A stretch of 40,020 bases of DNA from assembly GCA_031291675.1 (NCBI GenBank), contig JARLIO010000078.1:1-40020 (forward strand), given 5' to 3'. Below the pieces are notes generated by a model that saw only the letters and a list, made by a program, of their open reading frames with translations, ran no database searches and had not been told where the DNA came from. Within the stretch, counting starts at the first letter, position 1. Each line of letters opens with the position of its first letter. This document shows, piece by piece, positions 23,140-32,603 of the stretch. A program made the position numbers and the translations under genes. This DNA is from Azospirillaceae bacterium (lineage in GTDB: Bacteria > Pseudomonadota > Alphaproteobacteria > Azospirillales > Azospirillaceae).

Positions 23140-23364
23140 TCACGCCTTCCGGAAGAACCCCACGCCGAGGATGATGAAGCCGAGAACAAGCAGCCCTCCG
23201 GCCGCTTCCGGCGGAATGACGTGCGATGTGCTTTCCGTCGTTTGCAGTTTCAAATCGCCCACCCTGGCCACTTCCCGGGTGTCGCTGGTCGTGAAATACG
23301 GAATGGCGAAGCCAAGAATGCCCAGAAGGACAAGGACCGTTCCAGCGGCCATCAATTTACTCAT
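23140..23364 (-). CDS. Small two-helix membrane protein
   Basis: This 74-residue protein has a hydrophobic N-terminal helix (MAAGTVLVLLGILGFAIPYF), a polar central segment of about 30 residues (TTSDTREVARVGDLKLQTTE) and a second helix (AAGGLLVLGFIILGVGFF). This layout is common in uncharacterised small inner-membrane proteins of proteobacteria (DUF3185-like). GGAGAG lies six bases before the ATG, supporting expression. Function is unknown. It sits between the transketolase and polysaccharide genes; the short flanks at 22916-23139 and 23365-23635 show nothing else. Confidence 0.75.
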   Translation of the reverse strand: MSKLMAAGTVLVLLGILGFAIPYFTTSDTREVARVGDLKLQTTESTSHVIPPEAAGGLLVLGFIILGVGFFRKA

Positions 23365-23635
23365 TCACTGCTCTCCATTTTCTGAATTGCAAACGCCCGG
23401 GGGCGCGGCCCCCCGTCGTCCGTCGATCAGCGCCGGGGATTCAAATTGGCATAACCGGCGGACTCCCGAAATCCAGCGTTCGCGGCGAATCGCCAAGACG
23501 TCGCCGACGGTCCACCAACCTGGACACCGGCACCCTGGGTATCATCGTAGCCTGCGCCAAATCGCCTGAACAAGGCTCGGATTCTACGCAGGGGATCGCA
23601 GAAGCGCACCCGGACCCACCCGATGGCACAAGGCG

Positions 23636-25207
23636 CTACGGTGCGATGCCGTCACAAAGGCTGGCGTCGGCGCCGTCGCGCCGCCGGCGCATCTCGAAGG
23701 TGTCATCCGTCGTCACCCGTTCGAAGCCCGTCTCCAGCGCCTGTTCGAAGCGCAGCGTTTCGGGCGGCCCCGTGTCACGCATCGCGGGAAAGACAATGTG
23801 CAACCATGCCTGGTCGGTCCACTTGCGATCGATGATCACCCACGATGCCTGCTGCATGACCGCGATGCAGGCGTCGCGATATTGGGACGGCGTGGTGAAC
23901 ATGGGTGTAAAGATGTCGATCTGTGAGATTTGGTCCCGCGCTGCCAAGAAAGGCATCATCGGCATATAGGGATAGAAGAAATAGCGATCGCCCGGCGGTG
24001 TCGCCGCGATCCGCGCCAACAACGTCGCCGTCTGGCTCTGCCAGAGGAATGCCGCGTCGCCGCGCGGCGTCGGCATCAGGGGCGCACGCAGGGCCGCCAG
24101 GCTTTGAACCGTGTAGGCCCGCACGGCCGGCGCGATGAACAGGATGACGGCACCTGCCACCAGGATGCGATAGCGGGGACGCAGGGTCCGAAGGATCCGG
24201 GCCGCGCCATAGGCCAGCAGCGGGCAGACCAACGGCGCCGTTTCCGCAATATGGTACACGTCGGGACGCGGAAAACTTCCCGCGAAGCCAGCGACGCCAA
24301 AGGCGACACACGACCACAGCATCCGATCGCGAAGGCCGCTACGTCCGTTGAGGACGCCAACAAAAAGCGTCAGAAAACCGACAAATGGGAAGACATATTT
24401 AAGTGCCCGTGTCGCATCATTCGACCAGATGCCGAACGGCACATATTGGATTGAGCTATATTGTTGAAACGCAAAGAGAATGACGTCATCGAATGCCGCA
24501 TAGAAGGCATGGTTGGCGATGACATAAAGCAGCATGGCGCCGGGAATTGTCAGGGAACCGGCAATGTAGGCGACTATTTCGGTCCGGTATCGTCGGATAT
24601 TGATGAACGCGGCGATGCCCGCAAGCATCGTGAGGGCGCCGACGGTCTCGATGACCATCGTCGCCATGCCGGCGCCTAGGCCGGCGATCAGCGGTCCCGT
24701 CACCCGGCGCCCGGGCTGGTCGATGCTGGCAAGGGTGGCCCAGGCTGCGGCCATCGCAAAGAGCGTGGTCAGCCAATGGTAACTGACCGACATCAAAGCC
24801 AGCTGGGGCTCCGTAACCAGGAGCCATCCAACGCCAAGAGCGGCAGAAAGTGGCGCGCTCTTCGAGGCCCGCAAACAGGCCAGGTAGGTGAAACAGGCGA
24901 TCAAAACGAGCGTGATGACCGCCAGTAAGCGCGCCGACCAGATGCTCATGCCGAAGAGACGGAACCATGCATCCGTCAAAACGAAGCCACCCGGCGGTCC
25001 CATCGCGAAAAAATCTCTGTAAAGCGTTTGCCCGTGCAGAATGCGCTGGGCACCGTTCAGCAAAACGCCTTCATCGCCTGTCCAATAGATACTGTTAAAT
25101 GACGGAATACACAATAATATTGTTGATAATATAACAACAGCAAGAAACAATCCTGACGGCCACCGGTGCCATGATGGTTTTTCCAGGTATTCATCAACCA
25201 GAGACAT
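23636..25207 (-). CDS. Multipass GT-C-type glycosyltransferase-like membrane protein
   Basis: This roughly 523-residue inner-membrane protein has about ten hydrophobic helices and a C-terminal soluble part of some 130 residues. The first periplasmic loop carries IYWTGDEGVLLNGAQRI and FFAMGPPGGFVLTDAW, the acidic DE motif and PPGG pattern of GT39/PMT-like GT-C transferases. These use polyprenyl-phosphate sugars or act on lipid-linked glycans in the periplasm. The ATG at 25207 (MSLVDEYLEKPSWHRW) is taken as the start, although its ribosome-binding site is weak. Donor and acceptor cannot be read from sequence. Confidence 0.8.
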   Translation of the reverse strand: MSLVDEYLEKPSWHRWPSGLFLAVVILSTILLCIPSFNSIYWTGDEGVLLNGAQRILHGQTLYRDFFAMGPPGGFVLTDAWFRLFGMSIWSARLLAVITLVLIACFTYLACLRASKSAPLSAALGVGWLLVTEPQLALMSVSYHWLTTLFAMAAAWATLASIDQPGRRVTGPLIAGLGAGMATMVIETVGALTMLAGIAAFINIRRYRTEIVAYIAGSLTIPGAMLLYVIANHAFYAAFDDVILFAFQQYSSIQYVPFGIWSNDATRALKYVFPFVGFLTLFVGVLNGRSGLRDRMLWSCVAFGVAGFAGSFPRPDVYHIAETAPLVCPLLAYGAARILRTLRPRYRILVAGAVILFIAPAVRAYTVQSLAALRAPLMPTPRGDAAFLWQSQTATLLARIAATPPGDRYFFYPYMPMMPFLAARDQISQIDIFTPMFTTPSQYRDACIAVMQQASWVIIDRKWTDQAWLHIVFPAMRDTGPPETLRFEQALETGFERVTTDDTFEMRRRRDGADASLCDGIAP

Positions 25208-25798
25208 GTTTGTTCGGCCAGTGTTGTGGGGGGTCTGAAGTCGGTTTGGCATGTGGTGCGCGGCGATCCGAGACGAACGTTAGGCAAGCCGACGACAGGA
25301 TGCAATGCGTTCGTGAACAGGGAAGCGATGGCGATCAATGGCGACTGATCCTCCGCGTGCCCAAACGACAAGAGCATGGGGCCATCACTGATCGGCCCGA
25401 AACACCGCCCCAAAACGCCGCGCCGATGATGGCCCGTAAGGGCTGATGATCTCAAGCGTTCCGGCGCAGCACCGCGGGAGGTGTTTTCCAGACCGCTCTC
25501 CAGCGGTTTTCATTTTGGTGACGAAGCGTTGGGCTTTCGGCCAAACCCATCGGGGGGCGGGGGGGGCAATGCCCCAGACTCCTTTGTTTTTGTCAAAATA
25601 GCGGGGGTTCGGGAGGGGGGCGGCCAGCAATGGCTGTCCCTACCTCACCGTTCACCCCGAGCGGGTGCGGGCGGCAGCCCGCGGGCCGACAGCCAAAATG
25701 AGAACGGCTGACCGCTCTCCGTTTTGTTTGAAATCGTTTTCGGCGTCTGGTACGTCGCTGCAGGGCCCGATGCTCTCATGTGAGGTTGTCTCCGACGA
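25208..25798. other. Divergent intergenic region with G-tracts and imperfect repeats
   Basis: About 590 bases separate the GT-C gene from the divergent MBOAT gene. I see no supported gene. Poly-G runs lie near 25551-25566. GCGGTTTTCATTTTGG (25503-25518) recurs inverted as CCAAAATGAGAACGGC (25693-25708) with two mismatches, and ACCGCTCTCC recurs directly at 25492 and 25711. This may be a small mobile-element relic. Promoters for both flanking genes must lie here, but I cannot place them. Confidence 0.5.
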
Positions 25799-27220
25799 AT
25801 GCGTTTCACATCGTTCGGCTTTATTTTTGTCTTCCTCCCCGGTGCGGTCTGGCTTTTCCGCCACACCGGTGAGCGGGCCCGTTTGCGTCTTTGGGTCGCC
25901 CTGGCGCTGTCGGTCCTGTTCTATTCGATCAATGCCTTCGCGGACCTGCCCGTGATCGGCCTGTCCATCGTGGGGAACGCGCTGGCGGCCCGGGGCGTGA
26001 TGCGCTGTCCGGCACCCTGGCGCGGGCGCGCCCTCGGTGTCGCCGTCGCCGCCAATCTCGCCGGCCTGGCGTTCTATAAATACGCCGGGGCGCTGGGGCT
26101 GCCGATGGTGCGCCCCGATCTGCCGCTGGGGATCTCCTATTTCACCTTCACCCAGATCGCTTTCCTGGTCGATGTCTGCCGGGGTCGCGCCAACCTGGTG
26201 GACGGGCTGGAATACGCTGTGTTCGTCGGCTGGTTTCCCCATCTTTCAGCGGGACCATTGCTGGCGCCCCAACAGATGCTGCCGCAGCTGACCGCCGCCA
26301 AAGCCCAACCCGCGGATCAGCACGACATCGCCGTCGGTCTTCTCCTGTTCACCGTCGGCCTGTTCAAGAAAACCACGCTCGCGCCCCTGTACGTTTCTGC
26401 AGAGGGTAGCGTTTTCGTCCGAATCGGGCACGGTGACGCCGTTGGCCTGGTCGAAACCTGGCTGTCGTGCCTGGCCTATTTCGTCGAGCTCTATCTCGAT
26501 TTCTCCGGCTACTCAGACATGGCGCTGGGGGTGAGCCGCATGTTCGGGATCCATCTGCCGGTCAACTTCCATGCGCCGTTCCGTTCTTCCAGCATTATCG
26601 AGTTCTGGACGCGCTGGCACATCACGCTCGGCCGTTTCATGCGCGACTACGTCTATACGCCGCTGACACGCAAACGGCAGACGGGACGGCACTATGCCGC
26701 CCTGTTCGTCGTTATGCTGGCGGTGGCAGTCTGGCACGGTGCAACGGTCCCCCTGCTGGGCTTCGGCCTGTTCCATGGTTTTCTGGTGGCAGCCAACCAT
26801 GCGGGACGGCGCTGGGGACTGATTCGACGCCAGGGGTCCGCGTGGCAAGGTTGGCTGGGTCGCGTCGTCACGCTGCTGTCGATCACCTTTTCCATCAGCC
26901 TATGGCGGGCTCCGGATTGGGGGGTGGCATGGCGCACGGTATTGGGCCTGACGGGAAGCGGCGGTGCCCCCGCTGGACTGTTCAATCCGTCTTACGCCGC
27001 GGGACTCCTGATCACCATCGCTGTCACCTGGACACTGCCTTCGGTCATCGATCTGCTGGCCGCGGAGTTGCCGCCTTGGAGTTTGCCCACCCGTGTCCGC
27101 CAGTTTGGTTTCGCCGCCTGGCGACCCTCGTGGCTCTGGGTCATCGTCACTGCGGGTCTGCTCGCCGTGGCCATTGCCAACATCCCCGACGCCGTTGGTT
27201 TCCGCTATGCCGAATTCTGA
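25799..27220 (+). CDS. MBOAT-family O-acyltransferase (AlgI/DltB-like)
   Basis: This 473-residue multipass protein has the MBOAT core: PLGISYFTFTQIAFLVDVCRG, VGWFPHLSAGPL, YFVELYLDFSGYSDMALG, then FWTRWHITLGRFMRDYVYTPL. The invariant catalytic His is in VAVWHGATVPLLGFGLFHGF; AlgI usually has WHGAGWTF there. The family moves acyl groups across the inner membrane onto a periplasmic glycan with an SGNH-like partner, here encoded by the next gene, which overlaps it by 14 bases. The probable role is O-acetylation of the locus polysaccharide. The ATG is retained although its ribosome-binding site is weak. Confidence 0.9.
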   Translation: MRFTSFGFIFVFLPGAVWLFRHTGERARLRLWVALALSVLFYSINAFADLPVIGLSIVGNALAARGVMRCPAPWRGRALGVAVAANLAGLAFYKYAGALGLPMVRPDLPLGISYFTFTQIAFLVDVCRGRANLVDGLEYAVFVGWFPHLSAGPLLAPQQMLPQLTAAKAQPADQHDIAVGLLLFTVGLFKKTTLAPLYVSAEGSVFVRIGHGDAVGLVETWLSCLAYFVELYLDFSGYSDMALGVSRMFGIHLPVNFHAPFRSSSIIEFWTRWHITLGRFMRDYVYTPLTRKRQTGRHYAALFVVMLAVAVWHGATVPLLGFGLFHGFLVAANHAGRRWGLIRRQGSAWQGWLGRVVTLLSITFSISLWRAPDWGVAWRTVLGLTGSGGAPAGLFNPSYAAGLLITIAVTWTLPSVIDLLAAELPPWSLPTRVRQFGFAAWRPSWLWVIVTAGLLAVAIANIPDAVGFRYAEF

Positions 27221-28235
27221 TCCGGCGCCGCTGTCGTTCGGTCGCTATCTCGGGCTGGTCGTGGCGCTGGCGCTGCTGTTCCTGCTGCTGCTGGGCACCT
27301 TCAGTGTTGAGGTCGACCCCTATGATATCTGGCGGCTGAGTGCGCGCAACGCCACCAACGCGGTCCGTCCGGAGGTCCCCTACGCCCTCCAGCGGGCCGG
27401 CGCCATCCTGGCCGGCCGCCTGCGTCCGCCGCAGGTGCTGCTGATCGGATCCTCACGCCTGCGCCGCGGCATGGACGAACGTGTCGCCAACCAACTGTTC
27501 GGTGTCCCGACCCAGATCGCCGGCATCGATCTGCTGCAACTGCCGATAGCGCAGGAGATCGTTACGCAAATCATGGCGCCGGGGCGCCTGAAATGCCTGT
27601 ATATTGAAGCCGCCTTCATTGCCTCGCAAGGGTGCTCGCCGAAGCTGCTGCGCTATACCGCTCCCGATGACCCGTGGCAAACCCTGCCTGGTCTGGTGCT
27701 GGGCGGCGCCCTTGATCAAAGCATCGCCACGGTGGCGATCAATGCCGGCCTCAGGCCTGTCGTGCCGCCGTTCTACGATCGCCACGGGCACTATCACCAG
27801 TCAGACGCGGTTCCGGCGGTGCTGCCCTTCGAGGACTGGTACGTTCCCCTGATCGCCGATTGTCCGCGCCAGCTCAGTCAAATGGCCGATTTTCGGCTCT
27901 GGCGGGAGGTCCTGACCATGGCGCGACAGCGGGGGATCAAGGTTGCTATCCTGATGCTGCCTTTTGAAGCGCATTGGGACCGTTTGGTCGAGGCGCAGGA
28001 CATGGCGGCCACCGTCGAGGCCTGGAAAGGGGCTGTGAAGGCCGTGGCGCGTCAAACCGCAACGCCGGTCTGCCAATTCGAGGACTGGGCCGATGGCGCG
28101 CCCGGCGATAAACCCGCCCCGGCGGACGGTGATCCGCTGCCGTTGTTCTGGGACTGGATCCATTTTTCCACCCGAATCGGCAATCCGATCCTGGCGGCGC
28201 TGGCGGCGCCGTCGGGCCGCTGCGCCATCCCCTGA
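27207..28235 (+). CDS. Membrane-anchored SGNH-like partner of the MBOAT acyltransferase
   Basis: This 342-residue protein has one N-terminal membrane helix (LGLVVALALLFLLLLGTF) and then a periplasmic domain. The segment VLLIGSSRLRRGMD matches the nucleophile-Ser block of SGNH/GDSL-like AlgJ/DltD-type proteins. Near the C-terminus, FWDWIHFSTRIGN supplies the expected Asp-x-x-His pair. Such proteins complete the acyl transfer to the glycan. The ATG at 27207 lies inside the end of the MBOAT gene, so the two are co-translated. Assignment to the SGNH superfamily rests on these two motifs and the context. Confidence 0.75.
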   Translation: MPNSDPAPLSFGRYLGLVVALALLFLLLLGTFSVEVDPYDIWRLSARNATNAVRPEVPYALQRAGAILAGRLRPPQVLLIGSSRLRRGMDERVANQLFGVPTQIAGIDLLQLPIAQEIVTQIMAPGRLKCLYIEAAFIASQGCSPKLLRYTAPDDPWQTLPGLVLGGALDQSIATVAINAGLRPVVPPFYDRHGHYHQSDAVPAVLPFEDWYVPLIADCPRQLSQMADFRLWREVLTMARQRGIKVAILMLPFEAHWDRLVEAQDMAATVEAWKGAVKAVARQTATPVCQFEDWADGAPGDKPAPADGDPLPLFWDWIHFSTRIGNPILAALAAPSGRCAIP

Positions 28236-28249
28236 TGATCCCATTGTCG

Positions 28250-30013
28250 TCATCTTTCGCCCGCTCCGACCAGCCGCCGCAGCGTGAGCCGATAGGGATT
28301 GTCGGCGTTGATCAACTCGCGGTCGGGCGAAATCAGAGCCGCTTTTCCCGCGGGTTTATTTGTCTCCAGAAGATACCAGCCATGGGGAACACCACCCGCC
28401 GCTTGCAAGACGGCAGCATCCGGTGCCACGCCGTGTCTGAGATTGGCGGCCAGGGCCTGGGCTTGAAAGGGCGAGACCTTATGGTACTGCTGCCAGGCGT
28501 TGGTGCTGAACGCCACAATTTGCCATAATCCTCCCATGAAAAACGGGAGCATCAAGAGCTTCCAGCCGATTTGCAGGCTGCACAACCGGATAAGGCCGGG
28601 AACCGAGAAATAAAGCATCGCGCAAACCGGCACGAGCCCGCCGCGCATCGCATAGTTATTGGCGCCGCTATAGGCAATAAAATAGGTTGAAATCAGGTAA
28701 GGCAGGCAAACAAGCAAAAAACTCCAGGGGGCGGGCGGCTCCTTTCGGGCGAGCCCGATCGCCACAACGATCGGCAGGAACATCAGTATCAGCGCCGCGA
28801 TGAAAGCCGGAAATCCGACCCCAGGGTGTCGCTGCCAGACACCCCGCAATGCGCCAAAGGCGATGAACCCGGAGCCTTCCCGGCACAGATACATCCAGAT
28901 CAGCGGTGCGGCGATGATCGCCGTGGCGCCGAAAACCGCCAACAGCGCGTTCACCGGCACGCGGTGTCGCAACACCAGCCACACCAGCAATGGCAGCGCG
29001 CCGATGGTCACAAAGACGGAGGAAAAGGCCGCGAGCGCAAGGGTGATGCCGCAGACCGCGCGCGCGGCCGCGTTCATCTCCCGGGAAAGACAATAAGCCG
29101 CGAAAAAGATCGCCACCACGGCCGACACATGGTGCGGCGCCCAGAAACCGGACGAAAACAGGTTTTCAAAATGGATGTTGAAGCCAAACGGTGCCGCCTG
29201 CCATGGCGGATGGTCGGCCGGGAGATGGCCCGTTGTCAGCACATGATAGACACGCCGAAGCATACTGTAATAAGCAACCCCACCACCATACAATATAATG
29301 ACGCCAACCAGCATCCTTCGTCGTGCGGCATCCTCCCTGAACATCGCGTGACCCGCATAAACAATGCCATAGCCGATCAGAAGTGAAAGATAAGCGACAT
29401 TGATGAACAACGCCTGCTTTATGGTCGCGAGAGGCCCTGCGAGGAATATCGCCGCCCCGAAAAGCCAGGGTGCATAATAGAAACTCAGGAAATCGTCAGG
29501 TCGAAATGTCGATCGCGGCGGAAAATATTCCGAGTAAACAATGGATGCCATCTCCTGTATGTGCCACCAATCATCCCAGCAAACGACATTCAGCGAAATG
29601 CCGATCTGCTGCTCGAACAAATATTGAAGTCGCGGTATCATGAGAATACTTCCAACGCAGAGCGCGATAGCATGATCCTCCGTTGTGAGGTGTGGCAGTT
29701 CGAGACGTGATATTGTAAACAGCAACAGGCAAAACAACGCAGCGGCGGCGAAAACGATATTGTATTCTGCTGTCCGTATCTCAAGAAACTGCGCCACGCT
29801 CAGGGAGACGATACTCCCGCCAGAAACAGAAAAGAAGATCGTCGGTATTATTTTCCGCGAGTAATCGGATGAAGTGAAAATGTTCGTCCCCCTTCTGTTG
29901 CCACATGACGATGCCAAATGCAGCAGGCTATCCCGGTCCGTCACGGCCCGCAAGGGCCGGAAGCCTGCGTGGCGTTCGAACGCAACACGGATCTCCATTG
30001 CCAGCAAGGGCAT
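28250..30013 (-). CDS. Large multipass membrane protein, possible GT-C glycosyltransferase or polymerase
   Basis: This 587-residue protein has about 12 hydrophobic segments and an external loop with CWDDWWHIQEMASIVYSEY and FRPDDFLSFYYAPW, acidic pairs that could mark a GT-C active site. A second loop has GFNIHFENLFSSGFWAPHH. The polar C-terminal tail is about 90 residues long. I cannot assign a named family; a glycosyltransferase or polysaccharide polymerase is plausible from topology and neighbours. The start is uncertain: an ATG at 29998 and later codons are in frame and the first helix starts only near residue 55. It runs convergently into the SGNH gene with a 14-base gap. Confidence 0.7.
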   Translation of the reverse strand: MPLLAMEIRVAFERHAGFRPLRAVTDRDSLLHLASSCGNRRGTNIFTSSDYSRKIIPTIFFSVSGGSIVSLSVAQFLEIRTAEYNIVFAAAALFCLLLFTISRLELPHLTTEDHAIALCVGSILMIPRLQYLFEQQIGISLNVVCWDDWWHIQEMASIVYSEYFPPRSTFRPDDFLSFYYAPWLFGAAIFLAGPLATIKQALFINVAYLSLLIGYGIVYAGHAMFREDAARRRMLVGVIILYGGGVAYYSMLRRVYHVLTTGHLPADHPPWQAAPFGFNIHFENLFSSGFWAPHHVSAVVAIFFAAYCLSREMNAAARAVCGITLALAAFSSVFVTIGALPLLVWLVLRHRVPVNALLAVFGATAIIAAPLIWMYLCREGSGFIAFGALRGVWQRHPGVGFPAFIAALILMFLPIVVAIGLARKEPPAPWSFLLVCLPYLISTYFIAYSGANNYAMRGGLVPVCAMLYFSVPGLIRLCSLQIGWKLLMLPFFMGGLWQIVAFSTNAWQQYHKVSPFQAQALAANLRHGVAPDAAVLQAAGGVPHGWYLLETNKPAGKAALISPDRELINADNPYRLTLRRLVGAGER

Positions 30014-30063
30014 TTACGGTTAACAGTCTTGGCCTCTGCCGTCCGTGAAATACAGGGTCGTTG

Positions 30064-31521
30064 ATGCGTAGCCATGCTGAGACTGGGGATGTTGGCATCA
30101 TTGGTGCAGGACCGGCGGGGCTGGCGGCAGCCTATGCATTGGCAAAAGCCGGTGTTGCGGTTGAGGTCTTCGACGGCAGCGCCCAGGTCGGCGGGATGGC
30201 CGGCAGCTTTTCATTGTGGGGGCAAACCGTCGATCTGGGACCTCACCGATTTTTCAGTACCGATGCCCGTGTCAACCAGCTCTGGACGGAAGTCCTGGGT
30301 GCGGAGTCCGGCATCGTCGATCGGTTGACCCGAATATATTATGAGCGCAAATTCTTCGACTACCCGTTGAGAGCGATGCAAACCCTGCGGAGGCTTGGTC
30401 TTTATCAATCAACGGCATGCGTCGCAAGTTATGTCCTTGCGCGATTACACCCGCGCCGCGACGAGTCGTCCTTTGAGAATTGGGTGATTAACCGGTTTGG
30501 AGCCCGGCTCTACCGAATGTTTTTCAAGTCTTATAGCGAAAAATTGTGGGGAATTCCCTGCACCCTTCTGGATGCCGACTTTGCGGCTCAGCGAATCAAG
30601 AAATTTTCGCTGTTGGAGGCGATCAAGGCCGCGCTGCGGGGCAACAAAGGATCGAAACACAAGACCCTGGTCGATCAATTTTCCTATCCGTTCCACGGAA
30701 CGGGAAGTTTCTATGAGAAGATGGCGCGTCTCATCGAAGAAAAGGGCGGGCGAATTCATCTGTCGACGCCGGTTCGGTCCGTGACCCGCGCCGCGGACGG
30801 GGCGCTCTCGATCAACCTGGCCGATGGCACGGTGCGTCCGTTCCAATGGATCGTCTCATCAATGCCACTGACTGATCTGGTGCTGGGTTTCAATCCACCG
30901 GCCGAGATCGTTGACAGTGTCGCAAAATTGCGGTTCCGCAACACGATTCTGGTTTATCTGGAAATTCAAAGCCGCGACTTGTTCCCTGACCAATGGATCT
31001 ATGTCCACTCCCCGGCGTTGGCCGTCGGCCGGATCACGAATTTCCGCAATTGGCTGCCGACCCTCTGTGGCGACAGCCAGAATACCATCGTCTGCATGGA
31101 ATACTGGTGTTACGACGACGATGCCATTTGGCGATCGCCTGACGCCGATCTTGTCGCCACGGCGACGTCAGAGATCCAGGATACGCAACTGATCGGAGCG
31201 ACTCCGGTTCTCAACGGAAAAGTCATTCGTCTGAGAAAAAGTTATCCCGTATACAGACGCGGCTATCGTGACGATCTGGCAAAGATCGAACATTACCTTT
31301 CCGGTATTCAACATCTTTTCCCTATTGGACGCTATGGGTCGTTCAAATACAATAATCAGGATCACAGCATTTTGATGGGTGTGATGGTCGCCCAGAACAT
31401 CATGGGGCAGGCCAATCATGATCTTTGGCGGGTCAATACGGATGATGAATACCAGGAAGCCGGCGCGGTTTTGCAGCGTGGCGGGGTGATGGCGCCGCCG
31501 ATCGCGGAGGGCAACGATTGA
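30064..31521 (+). CDS. FAD-dependent amine-oxidase-like protein, UDP-galactopyranose-mutase-like
   Basis: This 485-residue flavoprotein has the dinucleotide-binding motif VGIIGAGPAGLAAAYALAKA near residues 10-29 and EVFDGSAQVGGMAGSF directly after. LGPHRFFSTD resembles the UGM/protoporphyrinogen-oxidase-like group found in polysaccharide loci, and RYGSFKYNNQDHSILMG near the end is the second FAD-contacting region. It probably performs a redox or redox-neutral conversion of a nucleotide sugar or lipid-linked sugar; the exact reaction cannot be stated. The ATG at 30064 follows AGGG by six bases. The stop overlaps the start of galE. Confidence 0.82.
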   Translation: MRSHAETGDVGIIGAGPAGLAAAYALAKAGVAVEVFDGSAQVGGMAGSFSLWGQTVDLGPHRFFSTDARVNQLWTEVLGAESGIVDRLTRIYYERKFFDYPLRAMQTLRRLGLYQSTACVASYVLARLHPRRDESSFENWVINRFGARLYRMFFKSYSEKLWGIPCTLLDADFAAQRIKKFSLLEAIKAALRGNKGSKHKTLVDQFSYPFHGTGSFYEKMARLIEEKGGRIHLSTPVRSVTRAADGALSINLADGTVRPFQWIVSSMPLTDLVLGFNPPAEIVDSVAKLRFRNTILVYLEIQSRDLFPDQWIYVHSPALAVGRITNFRNWLPTLCGDSQNTIVCMEYWCYDDDAIWRSPDADLVATATSEIQDTQLIGATPVLNGKVIRLRKSYPVYRRGYRDDLAKIEHYLSGIQHLFPIGRYGSFKYNNQDHSILMGVMVAQNIMGQANHDLWRVNTDDEYQEAGAVLQRGGVMAPPIAEGND

Positions 31522-32603
31522 TTGTCAGCGTCAACACCATAGACCATCAGGGACGGGATAACGTGTCAGCTCCTGCGAGAGTTCTTGTCACCGGCGGCGC
31601 CGGCTATGTTGGCAGCCATGTCTGTCATGCCCTGGCCGGTCAGGGCCTTGTTCCGGTGACGTTTGATCATTTGGGAAACGGCCACCGGGATGCGGAGAAA
31701 TGGGGGCCTCTCAGGGTCGGCGACATCCAGGATCCGATCGCGTTGGCGCAGGCCTTTGCCGAGTTTTCACCGGTTGCCGTCATTCATTGCGCGGCCCTGG
31801 CCTATGTCGGGGAATCGGTGACGACACCCGCCGCCTATTACCGCAACAATGTTACGGGAACCCTGTCATTGCTCGATGCCATGGCCGGGGCCGGTGTCAA
31901 ACATGTGGTTTTCTCCAGCAGCTGCGCGACCTACGGCATTCCGGAGCAAATCCCGATTCCGGAAGCGGCGCGCCAGCAGCCGATCAATCCCTATGGTCGC
32001 ACCAAGCTGATGGTGGAACAGATTCTCAGCGACTATGGCGCCGCCTATGGCGTCAATTCCGCCGTACTGCGCTATTTCAATGCCGCGGGCGCCGACCCGG
32101 GGAACGGGATCGGCGAACGGCACGATCCCGAGACGCATCTCATCCCCCGGGCCATCCTTGCGGCAACGCGACAGATCCCCTGGCTGGAGGTGTTCGGCGA
32201 CGATTACGATACGCCCGACGGCACCTGTCAACGCGACTACATCCATGTCTCCGACCTGGCCCAGGGCCATGTCCTCGCCCTGAAGCATCTTTTGGCGGGC
32301 CGGGGATCGCTGACGCTCAATCTTGGCACCGGGCGACCAATTTCGGTTCGGGAGATTGTCGCGGCGGTCGAGGCGGTTTCACGACGACGGGTGCCGCTGC
32401 GATTTTGTTCACGGCGCCCGGGCGATCCACCGGTGCTTTATGCCGATCCCAGCAACGCGCGCAACATTCTGGGGTTTTCCGCCGCGTTCACCGCGATCGA
32501 GGATATCGTCGAAACGGCATGGCGGTTTCATGTCCAGATGCAGGAATGTGCCACCCCGCACTTCGGTTCCCTCGGCGGCGCAAAGGAATTGAAATGCCAT
32601 TGA
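31518..32603 (+). CDS. galE: UDP-glucose 4-epimerase GalE
   Basis: This 361-residue extended SDR epimerase has the NAD motif VLVTGGAGYVGSHVCHAL (residues 22-39), IHCAALAYVGESV, the catalytic Ser in VVFSSSCATYG and YGRTKLMVE with Tyr-x-x-x-Lys. RYFNAAGADPGNGIGERHDP and DYIHVSDLAQGHVLALKHL are diagnostic for GalE. It interconverts UDP-Glc and UDP-Gal to feed glycan synthesis. The TTG at 31518 overlaps the upstream stop and has GGAGGG about seven bases before it. A GTG at 31563, also with a GGGA site, would give a more typical N-terminus, so the start is open. Confidence 0.92.
   Translation: MIVSVNTIDHQGRDNVSAPARVLVTGGAGYVGSHVCHALAGQGLVPVTFDHLGNGHRDAEKWGPLRVGDIQDPIALAQAFAEFSPVAVIHCAALAYVGESVTTPAAYYRNNVTGTLSLLDAMAGAGVKHVVFSSSCATYGIPEQIPIPEAARQQPINPYGRTKLMVEQILSDYGAAYGVNSAVLRYFNAAGADPGNGIGERHDPETHLIPRAILAATRQIPWLEVFGDDYDTPDGTCQRDYIHVSDLAQGHVLALKHLLAGRGSLTLNLGTGRPISVREIVAAVEAVSRRRVPLRFCSRRPGDPPVLYADPSNARNILGFSAAFTAIEDIVETAWRFHVQMQECATPHFGSLGGAKELKCH

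Noticed and set aside
31700-32593. Upstream extension of the 32594 gene to a 948-residue protein starting inside galE
   Set aside because: The extension overlaps galE in another frame and has shadow composition; a good ribosome-binding site precedes the ATG at 32594.
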